Positions 1 to 12,380 of a stretch of DNA of 64,000 nucleotides are shown piece by piece; position 1 is the stretch's first letter, and every line of letters begins with the position of its first letter. The translations under genes were made by a program, and so were the position numbers. The DNA is from Puffinus mauretanicus. Its lineage: Eukaryota > Chordata > Aves > Procellariiformes > Procellariidae. Location: assembly GCA_023333565.1 (NCBI GenBank), contig JAJKFH010002183.1:1-64000 (forward strand). Reading direction: 5' to 3'. The notes beneath the pieces were generated by a model. That model saw nothing but the letters and a program-made list of their open reading frames with translations, had not been told where the DNA came from and did not search any database.

Positions 1-3000
1 GTACCTGCCTAACTGTAAGATACCGGTCTTTGGTGTGGAAGAGTGAGTTAACACTTTAGCTGACGTATCAAAATAACATAAATGTTACCTATCTTATTTA
101 CAGTCGCTCGTAGGAAATGGAGACAAGGCTGGGGGGACCCTTGGTGTCCTGTGGGTTTGTGTCCAGGGGAGTTGCTCTGAATACATCCCATGAAAGGAGC
201 TTCTTCCACCGGACCAGAACGTATGATCTGCTGTTACGACGTTAGGTCTGTGGGTGCTGTAAAGCTGGGGATTAGGTGTAACAGAGCCAAACAGGTACAG
301 ATGAACCCCAAAATCAAAACGTGAGCCAGGCACGCGTGGCAGGTCTGACAAAATATTTCTTTTATTCATACCTAAAGCCAAGCTCTGCTTTCTCAGAGGC
401 AACTGCCTCCCCAGCAGCTCCTGGGTGGTTCCTGATGATCCGTTGAGAGCTTATTCAGTAGCGGCTACTAATGTGGGTGCCCCACCTCTCCCAGCAAAAT
501 CAACCATCCGCCTTCCTGGCCTCCGTCATGCGTACGCAGGCACCGTGCTCGGTGCTGAGCGCTCGTCTTGGTCTATGTATACGTCATGCTGCGTAGGGTG
601 GGGGGGGTGGTGAGACCTGGGTGCAGGCGCTGGGCACTGCGTTCCCCACTCAGCTCCACACTTCTGGTGTGATCGTGGTGCGGGTCTGCCCCTATATGTC
701 TCTCAAATATTGGTGCTTATATATATATACTGAAATCTCTCAGGCGGAGTTACAGCCACCAAAATTGTAGTTAGGTGCCTAAATGCCTTTTAGGATGTAT
801 GTCCTGGCTCTCCTGTGTCTCTGAACACAGCACTGCCCCATCACCCTGATGCTGGAAGAGCATCAAAACCCAAGACCTGTCATGGGCTGTGGGATGATGG
901 GAGTAGCTGGGGCGGGGGAGGAAGGCACTGGATGCTATGCTGGGGGCCTGGGAGCTCCGGTGGAGTTAAGTGTCCTTATTAATCTTTAGAGAGCCTCGGG
1001 GCCTGTCCCAGTGTTGGGGTGGTGCTGGATGAAGGTGCCCAGCATGCGCGTTTTGGACCTGGGGTAGAAGCTTGCATTGCACGTCCAACACCGTCGGTGG
1101 CTGCACCCAAAACCCAGCTGTCCTCCAGCAGAGCTTGGCTTGCCACGGCTTGCCCAAGTCCTCCTGCTGCCGGCAGCAGCGGGGGCCGGGCCAGGCACGT
1201 CCCCTCGCCGCGTGGGCAGGGGCAGAACCACCAGAGCCTTTTCCAGGAAAGGACCGTACCTCTCCCCAACAGCTCACGCACAGACCGTGGGCCATCACGC
1301 GCTTGCTCCCCCGGCCTGCTGCCTTTTAACAGCTCTAGGTATAAAAGGAGGGACTTGGAAATATTCGTGTGGCTTCTTTCATGTCGTGATGGAGCCCATC
1401 GCAGGCAGACCTCATGCTACAGCTTAGCGCGGACGACTTGGTAGCTAATTTGCTGTAGGCACCTTCTGTAGTCAGAAGGAAGAGAGGTGTTTCTCCAGAC
1501 AGCAGGTTAAGACATCTCTGATCCAGCCCTGCCGCCCCACCTTTCCTCTCTCTCTCCAGCAGTTAGGCAGCTTGCATCCATCCTGCCCCTCTTCCAAACT
1601 CCTCCTTGGGCTGCAGGATGTCCTGTGAGATTACCGAGCGCCTGAATGAGGGGCTTTCTGAGCTTGGCGGAGGCTGAACAGACCCCAGAGGGCTCCCGTG
1701 CTGGGGGAAGAGCCCTCTGCCAAGTCGTAGGAGGAATTCCCACGTTCCCATTCCTTCCCGCTGGCTGCCAAACGCTCGTCCTGTCCGCGAAAGCTGATGT
1801 ATTTGGTTGGATTTAACCTTTGCTCAAAGAAGTGAATAACAGAGGTCTTCTACTTTTGGTTTCTGGGTATAAATTCACGATTCAGCGATGGTTTTGTATG
1901 CAAAACACAGTTCTGTGGTGGGAAAAGCTGGAGGAGAGACAGAGAGAGACTTCACTTGGGTGAAGTCCTTTATAGCAGGGACTTTCCAGGAGCCTGCAGG
2001 GAGATTACCCTTCCTTCCTGCTCTGACGAACCCCCCAAACCAGGCTTTAGGTGTCAGCCAGACCTTAGCGTTTCAGTAGAAACAAAAAGGAGCCCCGCGG
2101 GACTTGGGATTTCTCACGCCCGCGGTCGCTGCAGGTCCTGCCCGGACGCACGGACATGCTCCCGCGCTTTCCCAGCCGGCAGCAAGAGTGTCCGACTCCA
2201 GCAGCCGGGAGTGATGGAATTTCAGGGAGGGGAAATGCTCTTTTTCATTGCTTCTTTTCATGCCTATGGCAGAAGGCACAGCTAGCACTATTTTTTTCTG
2301 CCCTGGCTCCTCTTTTTATTCTTTAGTTTGTCTCCTATGGTATGAATCCTGCTGCCAGCGGGGCTAGTGATTGCCACCAGTCACATAATCAGCAGCACCC
2401 AGCGCTGTCACAGTGGTGTGTGAACCACAGCCTGGCCTCCTCTACATGGTTAAGTATGAAGTACAGGGATGCCCTGGTTTGGGGAACCTGAGAATGACCC
2501 AAACTTCAGCTCCAAACTCGCAGACCCGGACAAAGAAGAAAAGAGAAAACCAGAGGTCCTGGGACTGCCTGAATTCATTTTCTGAGGACATCAGCCATGG
2601 CCCACGTGTGGGATCAGCAGGCAGGGTGCAGAGAAGAGAGGTCACCGAAATCCCGTGGTGAGGTTTCTGGGCCTCTCGTAGCTCTGCCATGCTGAAGATG
2701 TCCCAGCAAATTCCCTCCCGATTTGGACCTCAGTATTTGCCCGTTCAGCCCCTCCGTGCTCGCAGAGCCACGGTCGCTGGGTGCGAAGCTGCAGAGAGAC
2801 TTTGCCGCAAATGCCGCTCCGTGGCCGCTCGGCACAGCGAGGTGCTCCCCCTCCTCGAGCAAGCGTTGAGTTGTGTCACGCTGGAGATGGACGAGCCACC
2901 GGTCTCAGCTCCGCTCGCCGTGAGCAGATGCACCCCGTCACCTTGCACCCAGCAAAGGGCCAGGAGAAGTCGCCCTGATGGAGGTCAGCTGCACCGCAGG

Positions 3001-6000
3001 GCAGTGCGTGGCCTCCAAAAAGTTGGAATGACCCCGTCTCCAACGCAATAGGATTTGGTTCTAATTAAACGGACGCCCACGTAGGTGACCCCGGGGCGCT
3101 CCTCGCAGCGGGCAGCCCGCAGGGGTGGGGAGAAGCTGCTGATGGAGTGAGGCGCTGGGCTGGGGGGGTTGCTTTGGAGTGGGCTTGCGGTGGGACCCTG
3201 GGGAAGCAGCACGGAGAGGTCGAACCTTATGAGTGTTTGCTGTTCCTGGACCAGCAATTCCCTCCTGGAGCTGAAGCTCTGGGAGCAGCAAAGGCAGGGG
3301 CAAAACTGAAGTCTTTTTTGCTGTGAACACAGTGGAAATCAGAGGTTTGTGACCCACTGAAGAACAAGAACTGGAGTAATTGCCCCCCAAAATGACAAGC
3401 TGTTGATTATAAGAAGTGCAGCCCATGGCATTGCAACCAGCCCAGGGGTTATGACCGGTGCCATAACCCCACGGGCTTTTATTTTTTTGCGTATCTGTGT
3501 AAATCTCTGCTCTCCCATTAGTGCCTGCCCTCAGCACTCCCTGAAAATTGCCCAAAAATTCCATCTTGGTGCAATTTAGGATACGCTCCAGCCTGCCCCG
3601 CGAACATCTGGTATCTGTGTATCGGGTGATATTAATCACAGCATGAACGCGGCCAAGTGTTAAACGGCAGAGCCCTCCCACCTCCCCCCTGCAAATGAAG
3701 GTTGTTTCAATGTTCCAGCAATAAAATTAACCTAGCAGCCCGGGCAGGCGGTGATCTGGCAGGAACAACTGCTGTGTGGGATGAAGGGATGAAGAACGCT
3801 CTTAAATGGGCCAAGAAACCATGTGGTCCTATGACTTTTTGAAATCCCTGCGGTGTTTGAAGCTATTTTCTAATCCTCCTCGTCTTCTGAATCCACGGCC
3901 GTTCCTGCTGCGTCTGCAACTGCTCCCTCTCCCCCGGTACTTTGTGCCGAGGCTGTTGTTGTTTTGGGTGTAAATGCTGCTCCCTGTTTCCCGGAAGGTA
4001 AACACCCCTCCCTCGCCCTGCTTTGCTGTAGAGATATCAAAGTGCTTCGCAAAGGGGGAGAGATGTTGTTTCTGTTTTGCAGATGGAGGAATGGAGTTGC
4101 AGAGGCTGCTGAGAAACGCCTGTGAATCTGCTCGCTCGGAGGGTGCTTGTGTTTTTGCTCCAGGACACTTAGTGGCTTCCTTTAATGTTGGGCAACGAGC
4201 AGACGGGACTGGCACAGGGAATATTTTTATTCCCCTTTTCCCCGGGTGACCGCACGCCAGACAGCGGGCAAACCCCCATCAGCACCGTGCTATTCACATT
4301 GCCCCCAAAGGAAAGCCTGGCTCAGATTTGCCCCAAGTTCCCTAGTTTGTGGCTGAGTTTAAAAAAAAACAAAACAAAAAAAAACAACCGAAAAAAGACA
4401 GAAAAAAATCAAAACTATGTCTCGAGTGCAGTCGGCGCCTTAACCACCGAGGCTGCCGCGCTTTCAAGGGAGCAGGCCCAGCACTGCTGCATGGGAGGGA
4501 CGGGGCGGCGGGGTAACTCTTGTGCGGTGCCTTTGATGTTGGAGGCTTTTACCCGCGTTACCCGGGGAGAAACTGGAGTGCTTTTCATGTCTGCTGGTGA
4601 GGGAGGCAGAGAGCCAGGAGGGATTTGCTTTGCGAGACCTTTACGAAGGGAATTGAGCAAAACTTTTCAGAAGTTGGGGGGAGACTCGCTGGGGCGGCAG
4701 CTGAAACAGGCGCTGAAGCATCCTTGGCTCTTGCAGACGCCGGGCAGCGTGCGTTGTCCTCCTCGTAATCCTTGGCTGAGTAAGTCTCCCTGCCTGAGCT
4801 CTCCCCAGCCTCGGGGAATAAAAATCCGTGGCAAGGGCTGTGCTGGGGTCTCCACAGCCGTGCCAGCGGGGAGTTGTGGAGCAGGCAAGCTGGAGCCCTG
4901 GCCGTGCGATGAGTGCAAGGGAGGTTGAAGGGTAAGGAGGGGAAAAATAGAGCAGTGGCTTAGCAAGGGGAAAATACCAGGGGCATGATGCAGGCATCGG
5001 CGCAGGGGAACGCTTTGTCAGGGCCTGTGCTAAGGGAGGAGGCAGAGCCGGCTGTGCCGCCCGCTCGGGTTCGCCGTGGGATGGGGATGTGCTGGGCCGT
5101 GCCTCAGCGCTGGGGCTGGAGCAGGCAGGGAGGGGGAGAGGGGAGTCACAGCAGCCGGTGCTGGGTCCTGGGGGTGAAACGGGACGGCAGCAACCCCGAT
5201 GTGATCCAGGCTGGGACCCCGCTGCAGGCAGGCTGCCCTCACCCAGCTCCCGCAGCCCTGCAGTGAAAAGGGACCCTGGCTGCTGGCGATGCCAGGCAAG
5301 GGTGAGAACGCTGCCCTGTGGAAGGGTCCGTACTGAATTTGGGAGCCCTGCCCCAGCCAGAGGAGCCAAGTGTGGCCGTCTGCATCTGCGCAGGCAGTGG
5401 GAAGGGGCTGCTGCAGCCTCGCCTGCCTGGCAACCGTGTGGCTGGATGGGTTTTGGTGGCTGCATTGGAGATGCTCTTGCATTCCTTCCCCTGGGAAACA
5501 CAGTTCTGTAGCATCATGGGGAGCGTGTCTGGTGACCTCAGGGAGGGCTGACAACCCGTGGTTGTCTCTCTCCTTGGTTTCTGCTCTGGAAAGGTTGTGA
5601 ACTGATGGGGAAGGAACCTCCTGGTGTCTGATGGCCCTTTGTCCTGATGAACCCTGGGGAAAACCCATCTCCTGACCGTCCTTGTGAGTGCTGGTGGGTG
5701 GTGCAGGGCACCAGGCCAAGGCGGCGGCGGGGGAATCCTCCTCTCCCCGGCCCTTTTCTGTAGCTCTTGGTGCTTCTTGTGGGAAGTGCTCCCCAAAAGC
5801 AGCCCCCCGCTCTCCCCTCCTTTCACCCATCCTGCCCCAGCGCACACGCAGCACCCCCCAAACCTGAGCTGCACCCTGTGCCCAGGGTACGTGTCCCTGC
5901 CTGCGCAGGGGGATGCACGGTGGGGTGCGCTGGAGGCACCCAGAGCCCTGGGGACACCCCCCACCCCCCCCAAAAAAAAAGCAGGGGGATGAGGGTGCAC

Positions 6001-6209
6001 AGCTGAGTCTGATCCCTTCCAGGGGGTGAGATGTTCGGGCACTTGTCCCCGGGACCCCCGGGCCCGCAGCGGGGGGGTGTGGAGGGGGTGCCTGCTGCTC
6101 GCTGTCCCCAGCAGCTCCGCGGGTGCCTACGCGTGGGACAGCCCACGAGGAGCGGGCCTCGCCTCCCCCCGCCCCGAGAGCCTCTCCCCCAGCTTTTCTC
6201 TTTAATTGG

Positions 6210-6293
6210 CTCTTTTGAACCAGCCCCGTCCAACCCCCTCCCTCCCCCCGCCGCCTCCGGCCCCGGCCCCGCGCGGGAGCTGCGGCCGCCCGG
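6210..6293 (+). other. Candidate non-coding first exon ending at GTGAGT donor (start uncertain)
   Basis: The GC-rich sequence ends CCGCCCG before G|GTGAGTG at 6294, immediately downstream of the inverted CCAAT box. The 5' end is a guess. The 88-codon frame starting at 6031 is in the wrong phase to join the exon at 24210, so this would be untranslated. Confidence 0.35.
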
Positions 6294-6320
6294 GTGAGTG
6301 CGCGGGGACGGGGCTGGGGA

Positions 6321-6446
6321 TCGCTGGGGGCTCCGGGGCTGGGGTGCTGGGGGTCCCCGGGGGCTGGGGGCTCCGGGGCTGGGGTGCTGGGGGTCCCCGG
6401 GGCTGGGGGCTCTGGGGCTGGGGTCCTGGGGGCTGAAGGTCCCCGG
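6321..6446 (+). repeat. 40-bp G-rich tandem repeat (about 3 copies)
   Basis: Copies at 6321-6360 and 6361-6400 match at about 37 of 40 positions, and a third degenerate copy follows to about 6446, with a further partial unit. The unit is made of GGGG/GGGGG runs separated by 2-6 bases (for example CTCCGGGGCTGGGGTGCTGG). The G-rich strand is the SEPTIN9 sense strand and could form G-quadruplexes just inside the putative first intron. Confidence 0.85.
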
Positions 6447-6739
6447 GGCTGGGGGTCCCCGGGGGGGGGCGCAGGGGCCGGCCCCGCAGGCAGCGGGGCT
6501 GCGGTGCCGTCCCAGCCCCGCGGCGGGAGGAGGAGAAGCGGCGGCCGGGGCCGGGGCTCCGGAGGAGGCGGGCGCTCCGCGGGGCCGGGGACGGCAGCCG
6601 GGTCACGCCACGCTTCGGTCTCGCGTGGGTGTGCTGCGTGCGGACACGGCGGTCCCCGTCCGCAGGTTTGTTCCGTGCTGTGTCGCAGCATTGTAGCTAT
6701 GCAAACCGTCCCAGCTGGGAAGCTTGCTTCCCCCCCGCC

Positions 6740-6764
6740 TTTTTTTCTTTTTTTTTTTTTTTTT
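6740..6764 (+). repeat. Poly(T)-rich tract
   Basis: A T-run interrupted by one C at the 3' edge of the first CpG island. A low-complexity stretch; no sign of a full retroelement beside it. Confidence 0.8.
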
Positions 6765-8780
6765 AATTTTAATGGCACCTCCTCACTCTTCTCTCACCAG
6801 TCGTGATGGCTGTTTGCACAGTGATCGTGGAACATGTATGTTTAAGTGACAGGGTGGGAACCCTCTGGCTTGCTAAGTGCACGGTTTTTCTCGCATGTGG
6901 CGGTCCGGCAGAGGCAGGGTGCTGGGCACGGGCGGCCCAGGCCGTGTGCGGTGTGTGCCTGCAGGAATCGCTCTTCTTCCCTTGTACCCCCATGACCCGC
7001 TGTCGGTACCTTTACACCCCTCGCAGGCAGCCGGGGGGGGGTTCCGCTCCTGCCTGTGCTGCGACCCGCTCGTCCTGCCCGCAGGCAGCCGCTGCGTGGG
7101 AAAGGCTTCGTGCCAGAGGATTTCAGACCAGGCTTTACATCTCCATCCCTGGTGTGACCGCACTTCATTCAGGGAAGAAGAATCCAGGGTGGATTTGGGC
7201 TGACGTATTCGGGGCTGAGACTATCTCCGGCTCTGTGAGGGCAGATCGGGGCCGGGGGAGCAACTGGGCTCCAATGGGGCCAGTATTGCTGCCCTGTGCC
7301 ACGGCTTTCAGCGTACACTGAGCTGTTTATATAGGGTTTCTCAGAGATTTCATAGTTTAGGGTCAGAGGGCGCTGACAGAGCATTGTATCTGCCCTTCCA
7401 TAAATCGCAGGCTACTCTGCCTCGCCCCCAAACCCCTCTTCGGAGCCACGGACGTCCAGCCCTCCATGAGCTGAGCAGCCACGTGCCCCGCACGGCGTGC
7501 TGGGCTCGCGCCTACTGCTTTCAAGGGTGAGCTTGCACAAATGCACGGATCGGAGGAGCGCAGGAACATCCTACTGTAGCGCCAGGCAAGTTTTGGGTTA
7601 AATATCCCTTGCATTAAGCAAGTTGCTTAATTCTATTGAATACCCGCTGCTGCGGATGGTGGGTGCAGCAGATGGAGCAGACCGGTGGTGCAGCTCTGGG
7701 GTGGGAAGAGATTTTATGCCGCTGTTGGAGATGCGCTGGCTGAGGGTCCTGGGTTCCCTGGTGCTAGCGACCGTTGGTTGGTTTGACCGAATTCCCCTGT
7801 GAGATAGGTGGGCCTGGGCCGGCTGATGGGAGATTTGCATGTGCAGGCACCGCTCGATTGAGCTTTGGTTTTGAGACGAGTGGCGGCTCAGGCACCACCC
7901 TGTAAAAAAAAAAAGCAAGAATTGTGATTACACGTGAACCTCTAAGCACCATTGCCCCATCCAGGTGTGATTCCAGATTGTAGGGTACAGCCATCCAGAG
8001 CGTGTGCCTTGCTTATAGCCCTGCTGTAAGGGCACCCGAGTGCAGATAAGGACATGTCAGGATAGAAAAAATGTTTGGAGGACACGGAGGACTGCAATAA
8101 CCCTGGGAGCTGTGACCCTATCCATGCTTTTTTGTAGTTGCAGTCCATGATTTTCCATGTTGAAAGCAAAATACCTGTGTGGCTGTGGGGCTCGTGGGTA
8201 GCTCGATGGTGGTACATTGAATGTGTGTGACCTCACAGCCATTAAGCACGTATATTCTCACTAGTATATGCTAGCATAGCTTGAGGTATGCAGATGCGGC
8301 GGGGTCTAATGGCTTGGTGGCTAATAACCCGGCAATGGCAGTTCCTGGACGCCTCTCCATGGGGAATCCAGACTTCCCCTCTCTGAGCACGGTGGAATTT
8401 TTATAGCCTGTGGTTTTAAATGCTGTGATTTCCGTATGGCCGTGACGCCGCATCCAGCCCTGTCGAAGCTACGCTGGAGCTGGGCGAAACAGGCGCTGGA
8501 GATGTTGGTCCTTGCGGAACGTGTCTGAGCTTTGCTCCAGTACGCGGGGAAGGCTGGGCTGGGAAAGGGAAGGACAGCTCTCCTGGGGTTACGCCTGCTG
8601 GGTGCTGTGGCTTTATGTCTGAATGCAACTACGCTTTATTTCATTTATCTCTAAAATTTGATAGGCGCTTTGTGGAGAAGTGTACGGTAAAGCTAGCTCA
8701 TTCGTTAAAAAATAATAACAAAAACTGGACTGAAAGAGTTAGTCTTGCAAATACAGGAGTGCCTGTCCAAAAATCCCATG

Positions 8781-8810
8781 GGGAGTGGGCACGTGGGGAG
8801 TGGGCACGTG
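8781..8810 (+). repeat. 15-bp exact duplication carrying two CACGTG E-boxes
   Basis: GGGAGTGGGCACGTG occurs twice head to tail (8781-8795 and 8796-8810). Each copy holds a perfect CACGTG palindrome, the core for bHLH-ZIP factors such as USF or MYC/MAX, at 8790-8795 and 8805-8810. The regulatory role is inferred only from the motif. Confidence 0.7.
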
Positions 8811-11800
8811 GCATTTCAAGGTCCCAGGAGGGCGTGGGGCCGGGGAGTGGGAAGGAGCCGTGGCAGAGGGGCCAGGCTGGCAAACCCCACTTGCTGCAGG
8901 GGCGTAGCTGTCGGGGCCGCGCTGTAACGCGGGAGGGATGCAGCAGCGTGGGACGTGTGCCTGGGTGTCGGCTGGGAGATGAAGGTGAAGATGGTCCATC
9001 TGCATCCGTAGTGGGTGTGAGCACCGTCTGCTTCCCAGCAGCATCCCTGGCTTTGTCACCTGGGGTCCCCATCCTTGTGGGGAAGAGGCAGAGCTCTGCT
9101 GTTAACACCCTGAAGCTCTCCGGCTCGTGCTGGCTCACCCTCATCATCCTGAGACATGGTCCCCGAAATGCTGGGGATGTCGGGATGCTCATGGGTCCCT
9201 CCCCGTGTGCTCTCATTGCCATCGGTGATCGCTACGGCGGGGTGCAGCCCTGGTGGGAATTTGGCAGCGGTGCTTTCTCCAGTCCCTGGTAAATCACATG
9301 AGAACCGATGCCGAGGTCTGGCTGCTCTGGGGGTGCTTTGGGGCCATCAGACGTGGCCAGGCTAAGACGTCCGCATCCCCCCGTGTCCTGCTGCAGGGAC
9401 GCTGCCTGGGTCCAGCCGCCTCCACCCAGCTCTCCCTTCTCACAAACTTGTGGAAGAGTGATTTTTCTTCCCATTTTCTGGCCCCTTCCCAAACTGGGTT
9501 ATCACTTGCTGTGGATGCAAAGCTTTCTGGAGGGGCCTGGTCAAGCGGGGCTGTAAAAGCCACATTTTCTTTGGGAATCAGATTAAGGCCCCTTCTTCTG
9601 TGCTGGGCGGATGCGGGTGACATGAAGTCTCTCTTTGTCCCGCAGGGTATTTCTGGCCCAGCTGCAGCGGGTTAACCCTTCCTCATCCCACACAATCCTG
9701 GCGATGAATGGCCCTTTGCTAAGCAACGGGGACCTTTTCCCCGGGCGGCCGTGGGTGGGAGCGGGGGCACTGCCGGCTGCGTCCTCCCCCTGCGCAGCCG
9801 CGGGCTGAAGTGGCAAAGCCTCGATGCCTGGATAGGGGACCGCGTCGGCATGCATGTGGGACAGGGACCTGCCCTGACGCTGCTTTCTGCTGCTTTTCCT
9901 TGGCATTTTTTATCTCTCTTTATTCCCTCAGATAAACTGGTGGAAGAGGAGATGCGCCCCAGTCCTGCGCTGGGACCCAGAGCCTTCTCCGTGCTGGGGC
10001 AGCCCCAGGCTGCCTGGATGGCACAGAGGGACATGGGTGGGACAGGGAAGGGACAAAAGTCACAGCCAGCGCAGAGGCCGGGCCAGCTGGTGAGAGCAGG
10101 AGAGCTGCTTGTGTGCTCCTCGGAGAGCGATTGCCGTGCCAGTGGGGCTCCCTGGGGCGCCGGAGCCCAGCGGGCGCTGGCACTGGGCTGGGGGCAGGAG
10201 CATCGTTTTGTCAGGGGAGCTGGAGGACTTAATTACCAGCCAGCAGCAGGCGATTGCAGGCAGAAAGCGCCCGTACGGCTCCAGGGAAGCCCTTGGCCCA
10301 GGGTCCGAGGACGCGGCTTGGTTTGGTACGTGGTGCTTGGCTCTAATCTGGCCGAGCAGAAATGAAGGTGATCTCGTGGCCGTGCCCTGGGGACTGGTGG
10401 CTGTCGCCATCTCATGCCGCACGCCTGGGCTTGGGTCCAATTCACCTTTTTTCCTCCGCTGTGCCGCATTGCTGCATCACCTTGGATTCATCCACATTGC
10501 TCTCAGCCTCGGCTCGGCTTATTTATTTATGCAAAAGCCAAATGGCAGCAGGGACCGTCCCTTTCTGGTGGCCCGGCAGAGCTGGCAGGGGCGCCCAGCC
10601 CAGCTCCCTGCAGCGCGGATCCCGTGCTGTTATCTGTTATCGGGGCAGCTCTTGATAAGAGCAGAGCAGGGATTTCCCCGCGGGGGGTCCTGCACCGCGT
10701 CAAAGTGGCACCAGGAGATGCTCACCAGCCCTCCTGGCAGCGGTGGGCTTGCAGACCACCGGTCTGAATTCTCCCCGTTTCCCTCTGCTCCGCTGAGTGT
10801 TGGGACGCGATCGCCCCAAGGCTGATGGAGGGGTGCTGCCATCTCCCAGATCTGACCCCAGGAGCAGATGGGGACCGAGTGGGACTCACTGACGGCACCG
10901 GGAGCTGCGGGGAAGCAACGCATTTCCCTCCCCGCCGTCCTTCTCCTCCCCCCACCCTCCTGACCTTTCTCCATCAAAATACAAAGCACTATTATTCGTA
11001 GAGAAGCACCTCCATCAGAGGAGACAGCTGGTGCTGCAAGCAGCTTGCTGGGGATGGGTTGCTATTAATTAAGCTGCAGGAGACAGCCCGGCAGCTTGGC
11101 AGCTTGAATGGAGTTTTCCTTCTTTTCAAGGTTAGGGTGCCCTAAATCCTTTCTTCTTTACCTCCAAAGGGAATTTATAGGTTTAAAAGGAGAAGCGCAC
11201 AAAGGACAGAGAAAGGCCCTTTATGTGCAGCTTGCACAGACGCGTATCCATCGCACTGCTGGCGATGAGCCTGTATGTGCAGGAGGCCTGCGGGGACCCT
11301 TAGGACACCCCAGCACCCACTTCGCAGCTTGGTCTGTACCAGCTGGATGCTGTGACCTCCAGGGATGTCACTGCCTGGGCAGTGCTGGAGCATCCCCTTG
11401 CCACTGCCTGGCGTCTCCCCATCTAGAGAGGAGATGCCATTTAGGGACAAAACAGAGTTTAAACTACTTGAGCAAATTTGCTTGGGCTGTGGGGTGACCC
11501 AGGCGGCCGAATTTTTCACTCCATACCATTCCCCCCTTGCAAAGGTGATTTATTTTCACCAAACTCATCCTCAGCCCCTGCTGCTGAGTCCGCTTTGACC
11601 ATGGTGAGAGAAACGGAGGCAGCGGCGGAGGAGCGCTGTGCGAGACCCGCGGAGGGTCCGTCTGCCCCCCTCTCTCCGCAGGGCAGGAGGTGGGGGTTTG
11701 GTGGAGCGGGGCTCGGGCGTGCTGGCGGGGTGATGTACAGAGGATTTTGCTTTGCCCTTTCAAGGGTAATCTGTCCTTTGTGATAGTCTGGCCGGGGGTG

Positions 11801-12294
11801 TCTGGGGAGTAGGTCATGCCCTTGAGGAGGAGGGATGAGGATTGCTCCTAAAGAAAAGGCAGCAGCCCAAGGAGCGAAGTGTGTTTCCGAGCTGTGCCAT
11901 CTGCGGAGCTCTCCCGGTGACTCTCGAGCCGCAGCGTTTCAGTGCCAAGGCAGACCGGTCCCCGCTGAGCAAAACCTGTGCTCGGAGCTGCGGCGTGGGG
12001 GGAGTTGCCTGGAAGATGCTGCGTGCGCTTTGTGTCTGTCCGAAGGGAACATCAGTGGCCAAAGCCCTGCAAGGTGGGGGGATGTTGGGAGGAATGGAGT
12101 TTTATTCTTGCTTTTTCCAAATATTTGATCCCGGAGTGGCTTCCTAGCAAAACCCATTCCCTTCTAGAAAATGATAGATTACTCAAGCACAGCGAGGAGC
12201 CTCCTGCCTTCCCCGCTGAAGGGAGCAGACGCCGCAGATCCCCTGCCGAAGAAATGTGCTGGAGGAAGGGACGCTGCTGCGGGGGCACTGCTGG

Positions 12295-12380
12295 GATGCG
12301 ACACCGGGAAGGGAGGCACGGCCTCCCTGGGGAGCGGGATGTGATGCCGGGAAGCGAGGCACGGTCTCCCCGGGGAGCGG
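12295..12380 (+). repeat. 43-bp imperfect tandem duplication
   Basis: Copies at 12295-12337 and 12338-12380 share GGGAAG.GAGGCACGG.CTCCC and GGGGAGCGG with about five substitutions, mostly transitions at CpG sites. It lies in a CpG-rich intronic patch; no coding frame is supported. Confidence 0.8.

Larger units (their letters stand above)
6031..6660 (+). promoter_or_regulatory. CpG island, candidate alternative SEPTIN9 promoter
   Basis: About 630 bp of very GC-rich, CpG-dense DNA with many SP1-type G/C boxes and an inverted CCAAT box (ATTGG at 6205-6209) about 85 bp before a perfect consensus donor (GTGAGT at 6294) on the SEPTIN9 strand. There is no TATA box. An exon ending at 6293 could splice to 24210. 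No ATG-initiated frame in the required phase reaches the donor, so such an exon would be 5' UTR and translation would start at 24242. Mammalian SEPTIN9 is known for several alternative first exons, so the role is plausible but inferred. Confidence 0.55.

Noticed and set aside
6031..6297. 88-codon frame in the first CpG island as an N-terminal SEPTIN9 extension
   Set aside because: It reaches the donor at 6294 in phase 2, while the exon at 24210 needs phase 1, so the join would be out of frame.
5030..6778. 582-codon open frame on the minus strand
   Set aside because: It lies across the CpG island and tandem G-rich repeat. Its translation is low-complexity Pro/Gly/Ala/Arg (repeated PGTPSTPAPEPPAPG-type units) with no domain; high GC removes stop codons.
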